Assembly: GCA_029238555.1 (NCBI GenBank) | Contig: JAQWFV010000061.1 | Location: forward strand, 1-10,709 | From: Flavobacteriaceae bacterium | GTDB lineage: Bacteria > Bacteroidota > Bacteroidia > Flavobacteriales > Flavobacteriaceae | Reading direction: 5' to 3' | Length of the DNA stretch: 10,709 nt | Shown: one piece after another, positions 1 through 6,871 of the stretch | Layout of the letters: each line of letters opens with the position of its first letter | Position numbering within the stretch: the stretch's first letter is position 1 | Translations under genes and position numbers: made by a program | The notes under the pieces: generated by a model | What the model saw: the letters and a program-made list of their open reading frames with translations, nothing else | What the model was told of the DNA's origin: nothing | The model's database searches: none

Positions 1-1
1 T

Positions 2-886
2 ATGGAATTATTAGATGGAAAAAAAGTGTCCAATGACATTAAAGATGAAATAGCTATTGCCGTTTCTGACATGAAAGCCAGAGGAGAGAAAGTACCACAT
101 TTAGCTGCAGTTATTGTAGGAAACGACGGTGCTTCATTAACATACGTAGGTAGCAAAGTAAGGTCCTGTGAGCGTGTTGGTTTTGAATCTACGATGTTGC
201 GATTGCCCTCTACTACCTCTGAGGTAGAACTCTTAAAAGAAATCAAGAAGCTTAATGAAAACCCTGAGATAGACGGGTTTATTGTGCAACTTCCTTTGCC
301 AAAACAGATAGACACACAGTCTGTATTAATGGCTATTGACCCAGATAAGGATGTAGACGGATTCCATCCTATGAATTTTGGCAAGATGGCATTGGATATG
401 AGTACTTTTATCCCAGCTACGCCATTTGGAATTTTAGAGCTTTTAGAGCGATATAATGTAGAGACAAAAGGAAAGCATACCGTTGTGATTGGAAGGAGCC
501 ACATTGTAGGTAGGCCTATGAGTATTTTGATGGGTAGGAAAGGATGGCCAGGAAATTCTACCGTTACATTAACACATAGCCACACTAAAAATATTACTCA
601 AATCATCTCTCAAGCAGACATTGTGATCTCTGCTTTAGGGGTACCTAATTTTTTAAAAGCAGAAATGGTTAAAGAGGGAGCTGTAGTAATCGATGTAGGT
701 ATTACAAGAGTCGCAGACGACAGCCTAGAAAAAGGCTATTATATTACAGGAGATGTAGATTTTGAAAATGTGTCTAAAAAGGCTTCTTATATTACTCCAG
801 TTCCTGGAGGAGTAGGTCCTATGACTATTGCCATGCTTTTAAAAAATACTTTGTTGGCCAGAGAGCGCCATAGAGCAAGAAAGTAA
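2..886 (+). CDS. folD: FolD, bifunctional methylenetetrahydrofolate dehydrogenase / methenyltetrahydrofolate cyclohydrolase
   Basis: Cytosolic one-carbon enzyme that interconverts 5,10-methylene-, 5,10-methenyl- and 10-formyl-tetrahydrofolate with NADP, feeding purine and formyl-Met synthesis. At 294 aa it is full length for the family. The N-terminal catalytic domain carries YVGSK (residues 48-52, with Lys52 matching the catalytic Lys54 of E. coli), Gln96 in QLPLP and Asp119 in DGFHP. The NADP-binding domain has GRSHIVGRP (164-172) and the C-terminal signature PVPGGVGPMT (266-275). A segment around residues 178-188, between the GRSHIVGRP region and the HSHT strand, looks like the small insertion common in Bacteroidota FolD. 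The ATG lies one base from the window edge and begins the expected MELLDGKKVS, so the start is good, but its promoter is outside the window. It ends in a strong terminator facing a convergent operon. Confidence 0.97.
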   Translation: MELLDGKKVSNDIKDEIAIAVSDMKARGEKVPHLAAVIVGNDGASLTYVGSKVRSCERVGFESTMLRLPSTTSEVELLKEIKKLNENPEIDGFIVQLPLPKQIDTQSVLMAIDPDKDVDGFHPMNFGKMALDMSTFIPATPFGILELLERYNVETKGKHTVVIGRSHIVGRPMSILMGRKGWPGNSTVTLTHSHTKNITQIISQADIVISALGVPNFLKAEMVKEGAVVIDVGITRVADDSLEKGYYITGDVDFENVSKKASYITPVPGGVGPMTIAMLLKNTLLARERHRARK

Positions 887-923
887 AAAAAAAAGGCCGC
901 CCATTGGGCGGCCTTTTTTTTTA
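884..923. terminator. Bidirectional intrinsic terminator between folD and the VOC gene
   Basis: A perfect 8-bp GC-only stem (GGCCGCCC at 895-902, loop ATT, GGGCGGCC at 906-913) is flanked by an A-run on the left (885-894) and a run of nine T on the right (914-922). It therefore forms a hairpin with a U-tract on either strand and can end both folD from the left and the lipoprotein-hydrolase-VOC operon from the right. The folD stop (884-886) and the VOC stop (921-923 on the minus strand) both use bases of the flanking A/T runs. Confidence 0.93.
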
Positions 924-1349
924 CTTCGCAAACAATTGATCCATGTCTTTAAAGGCTTTAAATTCCAGCGCATTTCCAGCAGGATCTAGAAAAAACATGG
1001 TGGCTTGTTCCCCCACCATGCCTTTGAAACGTATGTAAGGTTCAATGACAAACGAAACGCCCTTTGTTTTTAATCCGGCAGCAAAGGATTCAAAAGTATC
1101 CCAAGGGAGTACCACGCCATAATGTGGCACAGGAACATTTTTACCATCTACTGCATTGGTGTGTAAGTCGTGGTCTGGACTTTTTTCTTTGTAATGAATC
1201 ACCAGCTGGTGCCCAAATAAGTTAAAATCTACCCAATGGTCACTGCTTCTACCTTCCTCGCAATCTAATATTTCTCTGTAAAAACTTCGACATTCTTCTA
1301 GGTTGTGTACCGGAATGGCAATGTGAAAAGGGGTTACTTTTTGTTCCAT
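921..1349 (-). CDS. VOC-family (glyoxalase/bleomycin resistance/dioxygenase fold) protein
   Basis: A 142-aa single-chain VOC protein made of two beta-alpha-beta-beta-beta modules. It opens with the typical [21 protein letters not shown] segment. Candidate metal ligands in family positions are His9, His76 (in VPHYGVVL) and Glu129 (in GNALEFKAF), and [12 protein letters not shown] at 120-131 is the usual C-terminal signature. The metal site looks intact, so an enzyme is more likely than a binding protein, but the substrate cannot be read from the sequence. Such proteins include glyoxalases, ring-cleaving dioxygenases, epimerases and antibiotic-binding proteins. It is the last gene of a minus-strand operon, 10 bases after the alpha/beta hydrolase, and its stop codon sits in the T-run of the shared terminator. 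Confidence 0.9.
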   Translation of the reverse strand: MEQKVTPFHIAIPVHNLEECRSFYREILDCEEGRSSDHWVDFNLFGHQLVIHYKEKSPDHDLHTNAVDGKNVPVPHYGVVLPWDTFESFAAGLKTKGVSFVIEPYIRFKGMVGEQATMFFLDPAGNALEFKAFKDMDQLFAK

Positions 1350-1359
1350 AAGATAAAGT

Positions 1360-2205
1360 TTAAGAGGCTTTTAAAAATGAAATAATCTGATCGTTAACCT
1401 GGTCTTGGTGAAGGGAATGTCCAAGACCTTTTGTAGTAATAAGCGCTGCATTGACCCAATTTTTATGAATATCTACAGCTGCTTGATAAGGGGCTATTCT
1501 GTCTTCTAGGTCATGGACAATAAGTCCTTTTTTGTCAACAGATTTAATGAGTTGCGCCATAGAGAATTCGGCTATTCCAAAAGAGAATCGTTCCTTGAAA
1601 TAACGGTCTAATCCTTCTAATACCCGTCCATTAAAACCCACTAGTTTTTGGTAGTTGTTCATAATGTCTTCTAAGTCAGATGGCGCACCTAGGCTCACCA
1701 CTTTCTCCACAGAGGCTTGAGGAGATTTGTACTGACTGTACAATAAGGCAAGGCCTCCTATAGAATGACCTATGACATATTTCGGTTGGTATTTTTTGAT
1801 CAGTTCACTGGTACATGCTTCATAAATGGGGACATGTAAATGCGCCCCTGAAGAGGCTCCATGTCCGGGAGCGTCAAAACTAATGATATGAAATCCTTTG
1901 GCTTGAAGTTTTTCAATGAGGTTTCTCCACCTAAACGCATTGCTTTCCCAACCATGACAAAGCAATACCCTAGGTCCTTCACTATCTTTCCAATGGTAGG
2001 TTTGAATATGGTGGTCTGCCACAGAAACCATTTCTTTGTCAAATTGGTTGAGGTAGTCCTTTTGATGGGCTTGTAACTTTCCTTTTCTAGGCGTGCAAAA
2101 TAATTCAAAGGCCTTTACAGCTGCTTTCTTTTTAGAAAAAATCGCAATAAAATTAAAGTATCTTCCGTAGGCAAGGGCTAGTATTTTTAGGGCTTTAGCA
2201 CTCAT
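1360..2205 (-). CDS. Alpha/beta hydrolase, serine-hydrolase type
   Basis: A 281-aa alpha/beta hydrolase, probably cytosolic. After about 75 residues of basic, partly hydrophobic N-terminal extension come the oxyanion strand-loop [13 protein letters not shown] (81-93), [10 protein letters not shown] (111-120) and the nucleophile elbow GHSIGG (146-151, Ser148). A late acid in HDLEDRIAP (probably Asp235) and the catalytic His263 in GLGHSLH complete the triad. Likely an esterase or lipase-like enzyme; the substrate is unknown. The HGWES box and the GHSIGG elbow resemble the broad alpha/beta-hydrolase-6 group. It starts one base after the lipoprotein stop and is followed 10 bases later by the VOC gene, so the three are almost certainly one transcript. 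Its partners do not define a known pathway. Confidence 0.9.
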   Translation of the reverse strand: MSAKALKILALAYGRYFNFIAIFSKKKAAVKAFELFCTPRKGKLQAHQKDYLNQFDKEMVSVADHHIQTYHWKDSEGPRVLLCHGWESNAFRWRNLIEKLQAKGFHIISFDAPGHGASSGAHLHVPIYEACTSELIKKYQPKYVIGHSIGGLALLYSQYKSPQASVEKVVSLGAPSDLEDIMNNYQKLVGFNGRVLEGLDRYFKERFSFGIAEFSMAQLIKSVDKKGLIVHDLEDRIAPYQAAVDIHKNWVNAALITTKGLGHSLHQDQVNDQIISFLKAS

Positions 2206-2206
2206 A

Positions 2207-2770
2207 TTAACGCTGCCAGCTAATCATTAGATTTTTAATAGGGGCTTCTTGAGGAATTTGAATAGCGTCCAAGGTTTCAATGGTTCCATATCTTAAATCC
2301 TCAGGAAGTTCTTTCCTGTCAATAGTCACGTACACTTCCGATCCTTTAAAAGAAATAATTACACTGCTAAAAGTGGTTTGGATATTATCTATGGAATAGG
2401 CATTTGAGACTTCTTTAAAAGTGCTTTCTAAACCAATTCCTTTATCTGTTTTATAACGTTTGTCTAACACCCTAATACTTCCTATAACAGAGATAGAATC
2501 CTGAACAGGATTTAAATGAAGTAATGGCGCTCCTCCTTTTTCAAAAACACTAATTCTAGATCCGATAAGGCCATTGGAAATAGCGATAGAATCTCCCACT
2601 ATGGAGTCGTTGGCAAAAATAGCGTACAAGTCTTTTATGGCGTCTGCTTTGTGAAACTTGCCCACCTTTCCTTCAGAAATGGTGAAAGGATCATTTTTAG
2701 AGGAACAACCTACAATGGTTAAACCAATAACTGCAAAAAAGAGAACATATTTATTCATGAAAGAAGGCAT
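2207..2770 (-). CDS. Small lipoprotein, uncharacterised, faintly YfeY/DUF1131-like
   Basis: A 187-aa predicted lipoprotein, first gene of a minus-strand operon. The signal peptide has a basic start (MNKY), a hydrophobic stretch (VLFFAVIGLTIV) and a lipobox ending at Cys22, followed by SSKNDPF. A second in-frame ATG four codons in (2756-2758) gives the cleaner signal peptide MNKYVLFF and may be the true start. The mature part is rich in beta-forming residues. Its second half (a VLDKRY-like strand, then TDKGIGLESTFKEVSNAY, ending in a basic tail ISWQR) resembles by eye the layout of E. coli YfeY (DUF1131), which has a VLDS strand, TGVKIGTPFSDLYSKAF and a C-terminal IIWRR. That likeness comes from memory and is weak. 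Function unknown; envelope location is inferred from the signal peptide. Confidence 0.85.
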   Translation of the reverse strand: MPSFMNKYVLFFAVIGLTIVGCSSKNDPFTISEGKVGKFHKADAIKDLYAIFANDSIVGDSIAISNGLIGSRISVFEKGGAPLLHLNPVQDSISVIGSIRVLDKRYKTDKGIGLESTFKEVSNAYSIDNIQTTFSSVIISFKGSEVYVTIDRKELPEDLRYGTIETLDAIQIPQEAPIKNLMISWQR

Positions 2771-2792
2771 TTAATTAGATAAAATAGTCCCG

Positions 2793-2800
2793 TAAAAGTA
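2793..2800 (-). promoter_or_regulatory. Possible -7 element for the lipoprotein-hydrolase-VOC operon
   Basis: Read on the minus strand this is TACTTTTA, one base off the Bacteroidota -7 consensus TAnnTTTG. It ends 22 bases before the lipoprotein ATG, a usual spacing. No clear -33 TTG is seen. It lies in the 54-base region shared with the divergent queE promoter. Confidence 0.3.
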
Positions 2801-2812
2801 ATCTAATTCTAA

Positions 2813-2820
2813 TATCTTTG
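2813..2820 (+). promoter_or_regulatory. Bacteroidota -7 promoter element (TAnnTTTG) of queE
   Basis: TATCTTTG matches the TAnnTTTG consensus exactly and ends only four bases before the queE ATG at 2825. With the usual start about 7 bases past the element's centre, transcription would begin at or within a base or two of the ATG, giving a leaderless or nearly leaderless mRNA. No convincing -33 TTG is present, which is common for these promoters. Confidence 0.6.
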
Positions 2821-2824
2821 CGGC

Positions 2825-3454
2825 ATGAAAGAGCAGGATATTTTGAGTGCGGTGAACAAGGGCATTTATTTGCCTTTAATGGAGGCGTTTTACACGATTC
2901 AAGGAGAAGGCTACCACAAAGGTACTGCCGCCTATTTTATTAGGGTTGGCGGTTGTGATGTGGGTTGTCATTGGTGTGACGTAAAGGAGAGTTGGGATGC
3001 TGAAAAGCATCCGCCTACGGCGATAGAAAAAATTATCCAAGACGCTAGTCCTTACAAAACCATTGTCATTACTGGAGGAGAACCACTTACTTGGGATATG
3101 GGACCTGTAACAGCTGGCTTAAAAAAAGCGGGTTTACAAACCCATATTGAGACCTCAGGTGCCTACGAACTAACAGGTGAGTGGGATTGGATTTGTCTTT
3201 CTCCCAAGAAAAATAAATTGCCTTTAGCACCTATTTACAAAGAAGCCCACGAACTCAAAGTGATTGTTTTTAACAAGCATGATTTAGAATTTGCCCAAGA
3301 GCAGGCCGCAAAGGTAGGACCTAATTGTCACTTGTATTTACAGCCTGAATGGAGCGTGAAAGACAAGGTAGTTCCTATGATTGTAGATTTTGTCATGGCC
3401 CATCCAGCTTGGAAAGTGTCCTTGCAAACCCATAAATACCTCAATATTCCTTAA
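2825..3454 (+). CDS. queE: QueE, 7-carboxy-7-deazaguanine synthase (radical SAM)
   Basis: Radical S-adenosylmethionine enzyme converting 6-carboxy-5,6,7,8-tetrahydropterin to 7-carboxy-7-deazaguanine, the ring-contraction step towards preQ0 and queuosine in tRNA. 209 aa, the usual short length. Near the N-terminus is the family box FYTIQGEG (22-29), followed by the 4Fe-4S motif CDVGCHWC (Cys44, Cys48, Cys51; spacing CX3CX2C) and TGGEP (83-87) for SAM binding. The C-terminal LQTHKYLNIP matches the QueE ending. The other queuosine genes (queC, queD, queF) are not in this window. The transcript probably starts at the ATG (see the promoter just upstream). It converges on the methyltransferase gene with only four bases between stops, and no hairpin terminator is visible there. 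Confidence 0.95.
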   Translation: MKEQDILSAVNKGIYLPLMEAFYTIQGEGYHKGTAAYFIRVGGCDVGCHWCDVKESWDAEKHPPTAIEKIIQDASPYKTIVITGGEPLTWDMGPVTAGLKKAGLQTHIETSGAYELTGEWDWICLSPKKNKLPLAPIYKEAHELKVIVFNKHDLEFAQEQAAKVGPNCHLYLQPEWSVKDKVVPMIVDFVMAHPAWKVSLQTHKYLNIP

Positions 3455-3458
3455 TCCC

Positions 3459-4160
3459 TTATAAGCTGAGCTTGGCCAGATAATTGTCCTGCGGACCTTC
3501 CATCACAAGGGCTGTATTAAATCCGTGGTATTGCGCTGCTCTAGCTAAGGTATTGTAGTCCAAATAGAGCCACGGAAATTCTGAGGTTGTTTGGTCTTTA
3601 TAACGCATGGTAAAGCGAAGTTCTCCATAATAATCTACCTGGTCTGGTACCCAGTAGCCTCCATCTTCTTCATCGGATTCAAACATATAGAGAATGTCTG
3701 TCCCCTCCACTAGGATTTGCCCGTTAGGGTTTAAAAGTTTTTTAAGCTGCTCTAAAAATGGGCCCAAGCCTTTTAATGTCCCAGCCAGTCCTGTACCGTT
3801 CATAAGGAGCAGTACAGTGTCGTATTTGAGCTTGTGATCAAATAAATTTTCACAAAATACGTTTTTAATTCCCCTCAATCTACATACCTCTGCAGCGCCC
3901 TGTGAGATATCTAAGGCGGTCACCGCTTTGTTTTTTTCTTGGAGATACACCGAATGACTTCCAGCGCCAGCGCCTAAATCTAAGATAGCTCCCTTGCAGT
4001 TCTTAAGTGCTTTTTTTTCTAAAGCAGGCATTTGTTTGAAGTCCCTAAATAGGTACTCCAAAGGAATTTCATCGCTGTCTTCTAGATTGGAGTAAGTCAA
4101 AATATTTTCTGTGGCTATTCCGTTCCAATAATCTAATAAGGCGTTTCCAAAAACATCCAT
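3459..4160 (-). CDS. Class I SAM-dependent methyltransferase
   Basis: 233 aa with a Rossmann methyltransferase core. Motif I is LDLGAGAGSHS (60-70), the acidic end of strand beta-2 is Asp84 in VTALDIS, and the strand-4 segment YDTVLLLMNGTGLAG (113-127) is followed by a GxFLEQLKKLLNPNGQILVEG strand-helix-strand (133-153) typical of small-molecule methyltransferases. The first about 55 residues form a cap helix region beginning with ALLDYWNG. The substrate is unknown, and neither neighbour explains it: queE is convergent and the cysteine-cluster gene is divergent. A weak minus-strand -7 candidate (GACATTTG on the coding strand, one mismatch to TAnnTTTG) lies about 20 bases upstream of the ATG. 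Confidence 0.88.
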   Translation of the reverse strand: MDVFGNALLDYWNGIATENILTYSNLEDSDEIPLEYLFRDFKQMPALEKKALKNCKGAILDLGAGAGSHSVYLQEKNKAVTALDISQGAAEVCRLRGIKNVFCENLFDHKLKYDTVLLLMNGTGLAGTLKGLGPFLEQLKKLLNPNGQILVEGTDILYMFESDEEDGGYWVPDQVDYYGELRFTMRYKDQTTSEFPWLYLDYNTLARAAQYHGFNTALVMEGPQDNYLAKLSL

Positions 4161-4248
4161 GGGCTTAAAATTTTTTGAGCGCTACAAATGTCTTATTTTT
4201 AACCCAAATGATCACGACTAATTTCATAAAGGCATTCTTTTTCTACCT

Positions 4249-4743
4249 ATGGACGAATTTTTAAAAAAATTACCGAAACTAGCCAAGGAGTCTTCTAAAG
4301 AGACTGCTGCCTATTTTGCTAAACTCAAAAAAAAGCCGCCCAAGCAGTTGGATTATCTCATGCAAGATCTTCATGATACTGTTTTTGACACGGTAGATTG
4401 TTTGAGTTGTGCCAATTGTTGTAAGACTACAGGGCCCCTTTTTACCCGTGCAGATATTGATCGAATAGCCAAGCACCTAAAGATGAAATCTGCTCAGTTT
4501 GTGTCGCAATATTTAAAAGTAGATGAAGACAATGATTATGTGTTGCAACAAGTGCCTTGTGCCTTTTTAGGGGCAGATAATTATTGCAGCATATACGATC
4601 ACAGACCTAAAGCATGTAGTGAATTCCCGCATACCAATCGCAAGAAGTTTCATCAGATTACAGCCATTACTCAAAAGAATATTCCTATTTGTCCTGCTGC
4701 TTACAAGGTAGTAGAGGCTATGAAAAATAAAATAAAGTTGTAA
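4249..4743 (+). CDS. YkgJ-like CxxCxxCC cysteine-cluster protein
   Basis: 164-aa protein of the YkgJ/CxxCxxCC family, annotated as putative zinc- or iron-chelating. The first cluster is CLSCANCC (Cys51, 54, 57, 58). It is followed by CAFLGADNYCSIYDHRPKAC (Cys104, 113, 123), including the family signature YCSIYDHRPKACSEFP, and by a late Cys148 in PICPAAY. All eight cysteines usual for the family appear present. Residues 1-40 are a lysine-rich amphipathic segment. Biochemical function is not established for the family; binding of a metal or Fe-S centre is inferred from the cysteines. It heads a probable two-gene operon with the sterol-desaturase gene 20 bases downstream. The 88-base upstream region contains only imperfect promoter matches. 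Confidence 0.9.
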   Translation: MDEFLKKLPKLAKESSKETAAYFAKLKKKPPKQLDYLMQDLHDTVFDTVDCLSCANCCKTTGPLFTRADIDRIAKHLKMKSAQFVSQYLKVDEDNDYVLQQVPCAFLGADNYCSIYDHRPKACSEFPHTNRKKFHQITAITQKNIPICPAAYKVVEAMKNKIKL

Positions 4744-4763
4744 TTTTAAAATAAAAAATAAAA

Positions 4764-5600
4764 TTGGAACAGATTATCTCATACTTTGAAACCATTCCAC
4801 CCTTGCATAGAAGCCTTATTTTGGTGGGAGGAATTGCCTTTTTCTGGATACTAGAATATATTTTACCTCTCTTTAAATTGTCTTATCACAAGGGCAAACA
4901 TGCGGGTGTAAATATTTTTTTTACACTAACCACCATATTGGTGAATTTCCCCTTAGCTTTTTTATTACTCTATACCAGCGATTGGACTTCAGCAAATTCC
5001 TTTGGGTTGCTCTATTGGTTGCCCACCATGCCCTTGTGGTTAGAGGTTTTTGTGGCAGTCTTATTTTTAGACCTCATAGGAGCCTGGTTGGCTCATTTTA
5101 CAGAACACAAGGTGATGGTTTTATGGGGCTTTCACTTGGTACACCATACAGATATGGAGGTAGACACTACGTCTGCTAATAGGCATCATCCTTTGGAGAG
5201 TGTGGTGCGTTTTCTTTTTACCTGTTTGGCTGTTTTTGTAGTAGGTGCTCCGGTGGCCTATATTATGTTGTATCAAGGACTTTCTGTGGTATTTTCTCAA
5301 TTTAACCACGCCAATATAAAATTGCCTGCCAAAGCAGACGCCTTATTGAGCTGGTTAATTGTTTCTCCTAATATGCATAAGATTCACCACCACTATAAAT
5401 TGCCTTTTACCGATTCGAATTACGGCAATATATTTTCAGTTTGGGACCGGCTTTTTGGTACTTTTTCAACCATGCCTGTAGATCAGATTGTGTACGGGGT
5501 AGACACCTATCCAGACCCTGAGGCCAATAAATCTCTAAAGGCCCTTTTGAAAATTCCTTTTAACGGGTATAGAAAGCCTACTATTCCTGGGGAGCAATAG
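4764..5600 (+). CDS. Sterol desaturase / fatty acid hydroxylase superfamily membrane protein, TTG start
   Basis: 278-aa integral membrane di-iron oxygenase. Histidine boxes in order: HFTEH (111-115, HX3H), HLVHH (124-128, HX2HH), NRHHP (140-143), Asn-His182 and MHKIHHH (204-210, HX2HH). The family ending NYGNIFSVWDRLFGTF follows at 219-234. Hydrophobic segments lie at about 17-37, 48-70, 88-108 and 148-175. The gene must begin with TTG: the reading frame is closed by TAA at 4752-4754, the next ATG is about 90 codons in, and MEQIISYFETIPPLHRS matches the expected N-terminus. A very A-rich stretch (4747-4763) precedes the TTG, suiting Bacteroidota initiation without Shine-Dalgarno. Flavobacterial relatives are thought to oxidise membrane lipids, fatty acids or carotenoids; the substrate is not readable. 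Probably cotranscribed with the cysteine-cluster gene. Confidence 0.9.
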   Translation: MEQIISYFETIPPLHRSLILVGGIAFFWILEYILPLFKLSYHKGKHAGVNIFFTLTTILVNFPLAFLLLYTSDWTSANSFGLLYWLPTMPLWLEVFVAVLFLDLIGAWLAHFTEHKVMVLWGFHLVHHTDMEVDTTSANRHHPLESVVRFLFTCLAVFVVGAPVAYIMLYQGLSVVFSQFNHANIKLPAKADALLSWLIVSPNMHKIHHHYKLPFTDSNYGNIFSVWDRLFGTFSTMPVDQIVYGVDTYPDPEANKSLKALLKIPFNGYRKPTIPGEQ

Positions 5601-5659
5601 CCTTTTAACAGCAATCCGTCTCTTCTTATATTCAAGAGGCTGAATTTCAAAAGAATCTT

Positions 5660-6871
5660 TTAATACCTGAGGTATTTGGCTCTAATTACTTTGAAAGCCT
5701 CCAAGTCCTTTTGCCAACTGTCTCTTATTTCTGTTGGGGTCATTCCTGCTTCAATTTGTTTTTGAAGTCTATCATTTCCTGCGTGTTTGGTAAATCCTGA
5801 AGTGAGGAAAAACGCCTCTTTTTTAGCGCTATTGGTGTACGCATCTATGAGCCAAGTGAGGTCTACCGCATGAGGCGGTTTTAGCGTAGATAAGTCTTTT
5901 CCATAGCAAATTTCGCCGCTGTGTTTTGGGTATTTGGCGCCAAAATTGGGTCTTGGGGTGTAGCTAAAGGGCATTTTTTTAGACAATTCTGGAGCGCCAA
6001 AGCGGGTGAATTGTGCTTCTGTTCCCCTTCCAGCATTGATGGTAGTTCCTTCAAATAATCCCAAACTTGGGTAAAGCGCAATGGATTGGTCGCTCGGTAA
6101 ATTAGGCGAAGGTCTTATAGGGAGCGCGTAGGAGACCGCTCTATTGTAATTTTTCAAACCCACTACAGAAAGTGCTGGATGTTTTTCTGTACCCAGCCAG
6201 CCTTCTTCTGTATTCACCATACTGGCGTACTCCCCAATGGTCATTCCATATACCAATGGAATTGGCGTCATTCCCAGAAAACCCTGGTGGGCTTTTTCCA
6301 TTGTTGGTCCGTCTACATAATGACTATTTGGATTAGGTCTATCTAAAACAAATAAAGGAATATCTGCTGCTCCACAGGCCTGCATGACCAATTGAAGTGT
6401 GGAAATATAAGTGTAAAATCGCACCCCTACATCTTGAATGTCAAATAGCACAAGATCAATGTTTTGTAAGCTTTCAGGGCTTGGTTTTTTTTGATTTCCA
6501 TAGAGTGAAACGATCGGAATACCTGTAGAGGGATCTACGCCATCTGCTACCTTTTCACCAGCATCTATATTTCCTCTAAAGCCGTGCTCTGGTGAGAACA
6601 CCTTGATAATATTAACTCCTAAAGACAGCAGAGAATCTACTAAATGGGTGTGCCCTTGCTTGTGGTCATTGGTTTTGAATATCACTGAAGTGGGGTTGGC
6701 TACCACAGCGATATTTTTTCCTTTGAGATAGGGTAGGTATGTGGCGGTCCTATTGGCGCCTACAATAATTTGATTTTCTTCTTGGCTATTGCAGCTGCTA
6801 AAAGGAATGCAAAGCATGAATAGAAGTATAAATAAAGTGCTATTTTTGGAAGTATTAAAAGGCTTACTCAT
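5660..6871 (-). CDS. namZ: NamZ-like exo-beta-N-acetylmuramidase lipoprotein (GH171, DUF1343)
   Basis: 403-aa enzyme of glycoside hydrolase family 171, named from B. subtilis NamZ (YbbC), which removes terminal N-acetylmuramic acid from peptidoglycan fragments. Family motifs in order: SPEHGFRG (93-100), LFDIQDVGVRFYTY (142-155), LDRPNP (176-181), SPNLP (255-259), FEGTTINAGRGTE (273-285) and QFTRFGAP (287-294). A lipoprotein signal peptide (hydrophobic 11-23, cysteine at 27 in FSSC) places it in the envelope. The residues after the Cys (NSQEEN) are acidic, like the export signals that send some Bacteroidota lipoproteins to the cell surface. No muropeptide transporter or MurNAc genes lie nearby. 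Its ATG directly abuts the TTG of the divergent permease. The last codons contain a short inverted repeat (5663-5675). Confidence 0.93.
   Translation of the reverse strand: MSKPFNTSKNSTLFILLFMLCIPFSSCNSQEENQIIVGANRTATYLPYLKGKNIAVVANPTSVIFKTNDHKQGHTHLVDSLLSLGVNIIKVFSPEHGFRGNIDAGEKVADGVDPSTGIPIVSLYGNQKKPSPESLQNIDLVLFDIQDVGVRFYTYISTLQLVMQACGAADIPLFVLDRPNPNSHYVDGPTMEKAHQGFLGMTPIPLVYGMTIGEYASMVNTEEGWLGTEKHPALSVVGLKNYNRAVSYALPIRPSPNLPSDQSIALYPSLGLFEGTTINAGRGTEAQFTRFGAPELSKKMPFSYTPRPNFGAKYPKHSGEICYGKDLSTLKPPHAVDLTWLIDAYTNSAKKEAFFLTSGFTKHAGNDRLQKQIEAGMTPTEIRDSWQKDLEAFKVIRAKYLRY
6841..6848 (+). promoter_or_regulatory. Candidate -7 element for the ABC permease, inside the namZ signal-peptide codons
   Basis: TATTTTTG matches TAnnTTTG exactly and ends 23 bases before the TTG start of the permease gene, predicting a short leader of about 20 bases. 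It lies within the 5' coding part of the divergent namZ gene because the two genes have no intergenic DNA. No -33 TTG at the usual spacing was found. A T-rich motif can occur by chance. Confidence 0.45.

Noticed and set aside
1861..2076. Open frame of 71 codons on the plus strand inside the alpha/beta hydrolase gene
   Set aside because: It lies fully within a gene with intact catalytic motifs on the other strand, and its translation shows no recognisable domain.
4160..4248. Promoter elements in the divergent region between the methyltransferase and the cysteine-cluster gene
   Set aside because: Only imperfect matches are present (TATTTTTA and TAATTTCA on the plus strand, GACATTTG on the minus strand). 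A promoter surely exists here, but no site could be chosen with confidence.
5649..5677. Short inverted repeats (AAAAG-AAT-CTTTT and AATACC-TGA-GGTATT) at the convergent end of the desaturase and namZ genes
   Set aside because: The stems are only 5-6 bp and AT-rich, and neither is followed by a proper T-run on either strand, so a terminator cannot be supported; the second overlaps the last namZ codons.
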